The translations under genes and the position numbers were made by a program. This document shows positions 62,885 to 64,000 of a stretch of 64,000 nucleotides of DNA, piece by piece (positions within the stretch are counted from its first letter, which is position 1; each line of letters begins with the position of its first letter). The stretch spans positions 62,001 through 126,000 of the forward strand of contig JAVTVJ010000793.1 in NCBI GenBank assembly GCA_034509425.1. The letters run 5' to 3'. This stretch comes from Eopsaltria australis. Lineage: Eukaryota > Chordata > Aves > Passeriformes > Petroicidae. The notes beneath the pieces were generated by a model. It was not told the DNA's origin. It worked only from the letters and a program-made list of their open reading frames with translations, and did no database searches.

Positions 62885-64000
62885 ATCCTTGCTTAACAGC
62901 AAACTACAGTCAAGCAAAACCTTAATTAAAGGATTACAGAAAATCTGATACCCTTTGCTAAATTCCCTGGACTCTTCTGGGAGAGGTAAAAAGGTTAAAA
63001 TTATTGCAAACAAAGATGGAGCAAAGAAAGTCCTTAGAGTACTATATTTGCATTGTTTGAACTTACTTATCCATTTGAAACTGCATTTCCAGATTTTACT
63101 GCTTTTTATTTTCAAAATCTCTTTTCATTTAAAATATTTTTTTTAAATAAGGCTACATTAAAAATAACCTTTCAAATTAATGATGTAAAACATCATATGC
63201 CGATTTGTAAAATGGAAAGTGTTTCATTTGCAGAATTCTTTTGGAATATATCTATGATTTATGACAGGTGTGTCAGACCAGTCCCAGTCCTCTTTCTCTG
63301 TACTCCTAAGCATGTGTAGCAAATACCCCAAAGTTTCACAAGAAGCTGCAAATAAGAAGAAAGGAGATCGATGACACATGACAGATTGAAAAAAGAAGAA
63401 ATTAAAAGGCTTGGGTTTGGTTTTGTGCTGGAGCACAAAATGCATTGCAATGATAGAAATTTTTTTTTTCTCTTAAATTTGTCTCTTTTACTGACTTCTT
63501 CATTAATAAATATACTTGTTTCCAGAAACAGTATTCTTTGCCTTCTTCCTACCTTATTTTCCCAGTACAGATTTAAGAATTAGTCTTAATGCCATTAAAA
63601 CCACTGATTTTTGTAAGGCTTAGAGACCATCGTACAACCCATATCTAAGAATAAACACAGAATTAAAAAGTATAAGCAGTTAATCAGATCTATGATGCAT
63701 AAAAGCAACAGTACAAACTTCCACAGATTTCTTTAAAGATTAAGAAAATCCTAAGTTTAGCAGGAAAAATTTGAACAGAACTAATACTGTGGTTCAAAAC
63801 ATTTGAAGTCATCAGATATTTCTTAGGATTTTTATTGTTTATTTATAGCATCCACCATAATGCCTTTTTCACTCTGCAACATCATCCATCAGGTTTTTTT
63901 CATCTCATGATGTCTGCTTTGCATATTCTAAAGCCTGGCCCCACTCCTATCCACTTTAGGTCAATAGGAGTTTAATGACTGCCTTGAATAACAGGATCAA

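Larger units (their letters stand above)
50939..64000. other. Unique AT-rich non-coding DNA
   Basis: This is thirteen kilobases without a recognisable gene, transposon or RNA gene. Frames are at most 93 codons. Simple runs are T at 52731-52745, A at about 55220-55233, and TTAA/ATTA at 62862-62884. The stretch 58270-58700 is a little GC-richer with overlapping 80-codon frames on both strands and no family resemblance. A possible conserved block at 52850-53340 is listed separately. Confidence 0.5.

Overview
The window reads as nuclear DNA from a bird, and I found no protein-coding gene, rRNA, tRNA or recognisable functional RNA in it. It is AT-rich. The longest open frames are 192, 133 and 126 codons, and all three fall inside repeats or unclassified inserts. 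The strongest taxonomic signal is the CR1 retrotransposon family: at least eleven 5'-truncated copies, several ending in the bird-type 3' tail (a line like 'ggtcttttccaacctta' followed by copies of an ATTCTATG-like octamer). The LTR types resemble songbird endogenous retroviruses as I remember them, so a passerine is likely but not proven.

Layout. 1-8100: mostly unique AT-rich DNA, with an ATTAG microsatellite abutting a CR1 copy near 3.1-3.5 kb and two unusually perfect short hairpins (1973-2009, 4915-4946). 8.1-8.65 kb: a good CR1 3' end. 8.65-18.5 kb: unique DNA with TG/TA, CT and AT-rich microsatellites and a cluster of three small stem-loops at 13.1 kb. 18.5-19.5 kb: a GC-richer interspersed repeat, probably an LTR. 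20.09-21.27 kb: a decayed minus-strand reverse transcriptase of a non-CR1 LINE, followed by a CR1 tail at 22 kb and a pair of adjacent hairpins at 22.75-22.83 kb. 25.75-27.05 kb: the longest CR1 copy, with reverse-transcriptase sequence and an internal deletion. 31.8-35.9 kb: three more CR1 pieces and a solo LTR. 40.1-43.0 kb: a cluster of two minus-strand CR1 fragments, one plus-strand CR1 and a possible LTR. 44.5-44.84 kb: a minus-strand LTR with a CpG-rich centre. 50.1-50.94 kb: a CR1 copy interrupted by an unclassified GC-rich insert of about 510 bp. 50.94-64 kb: unique AT-rich DNA with a block near 52.85-53.34 kb that looks like a conserved non-coding element.

There are no cooperating genes. 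The window is most simply a gene desert or the inside of a very large intron. Of the CR1 copies, nine point to the plus strand and two to the minus. If the window is intronic, that weakly favours a host gene on the minus strand, because intronic LINEs are usually depleted in the sense orientation. I did not find a new multi-gene system. The items most worth a second look are the non-CR1 LINE, the insert inside the 50 kb CR1, and the near-perfect short hairpins, which look like products of short template-switch mutation.
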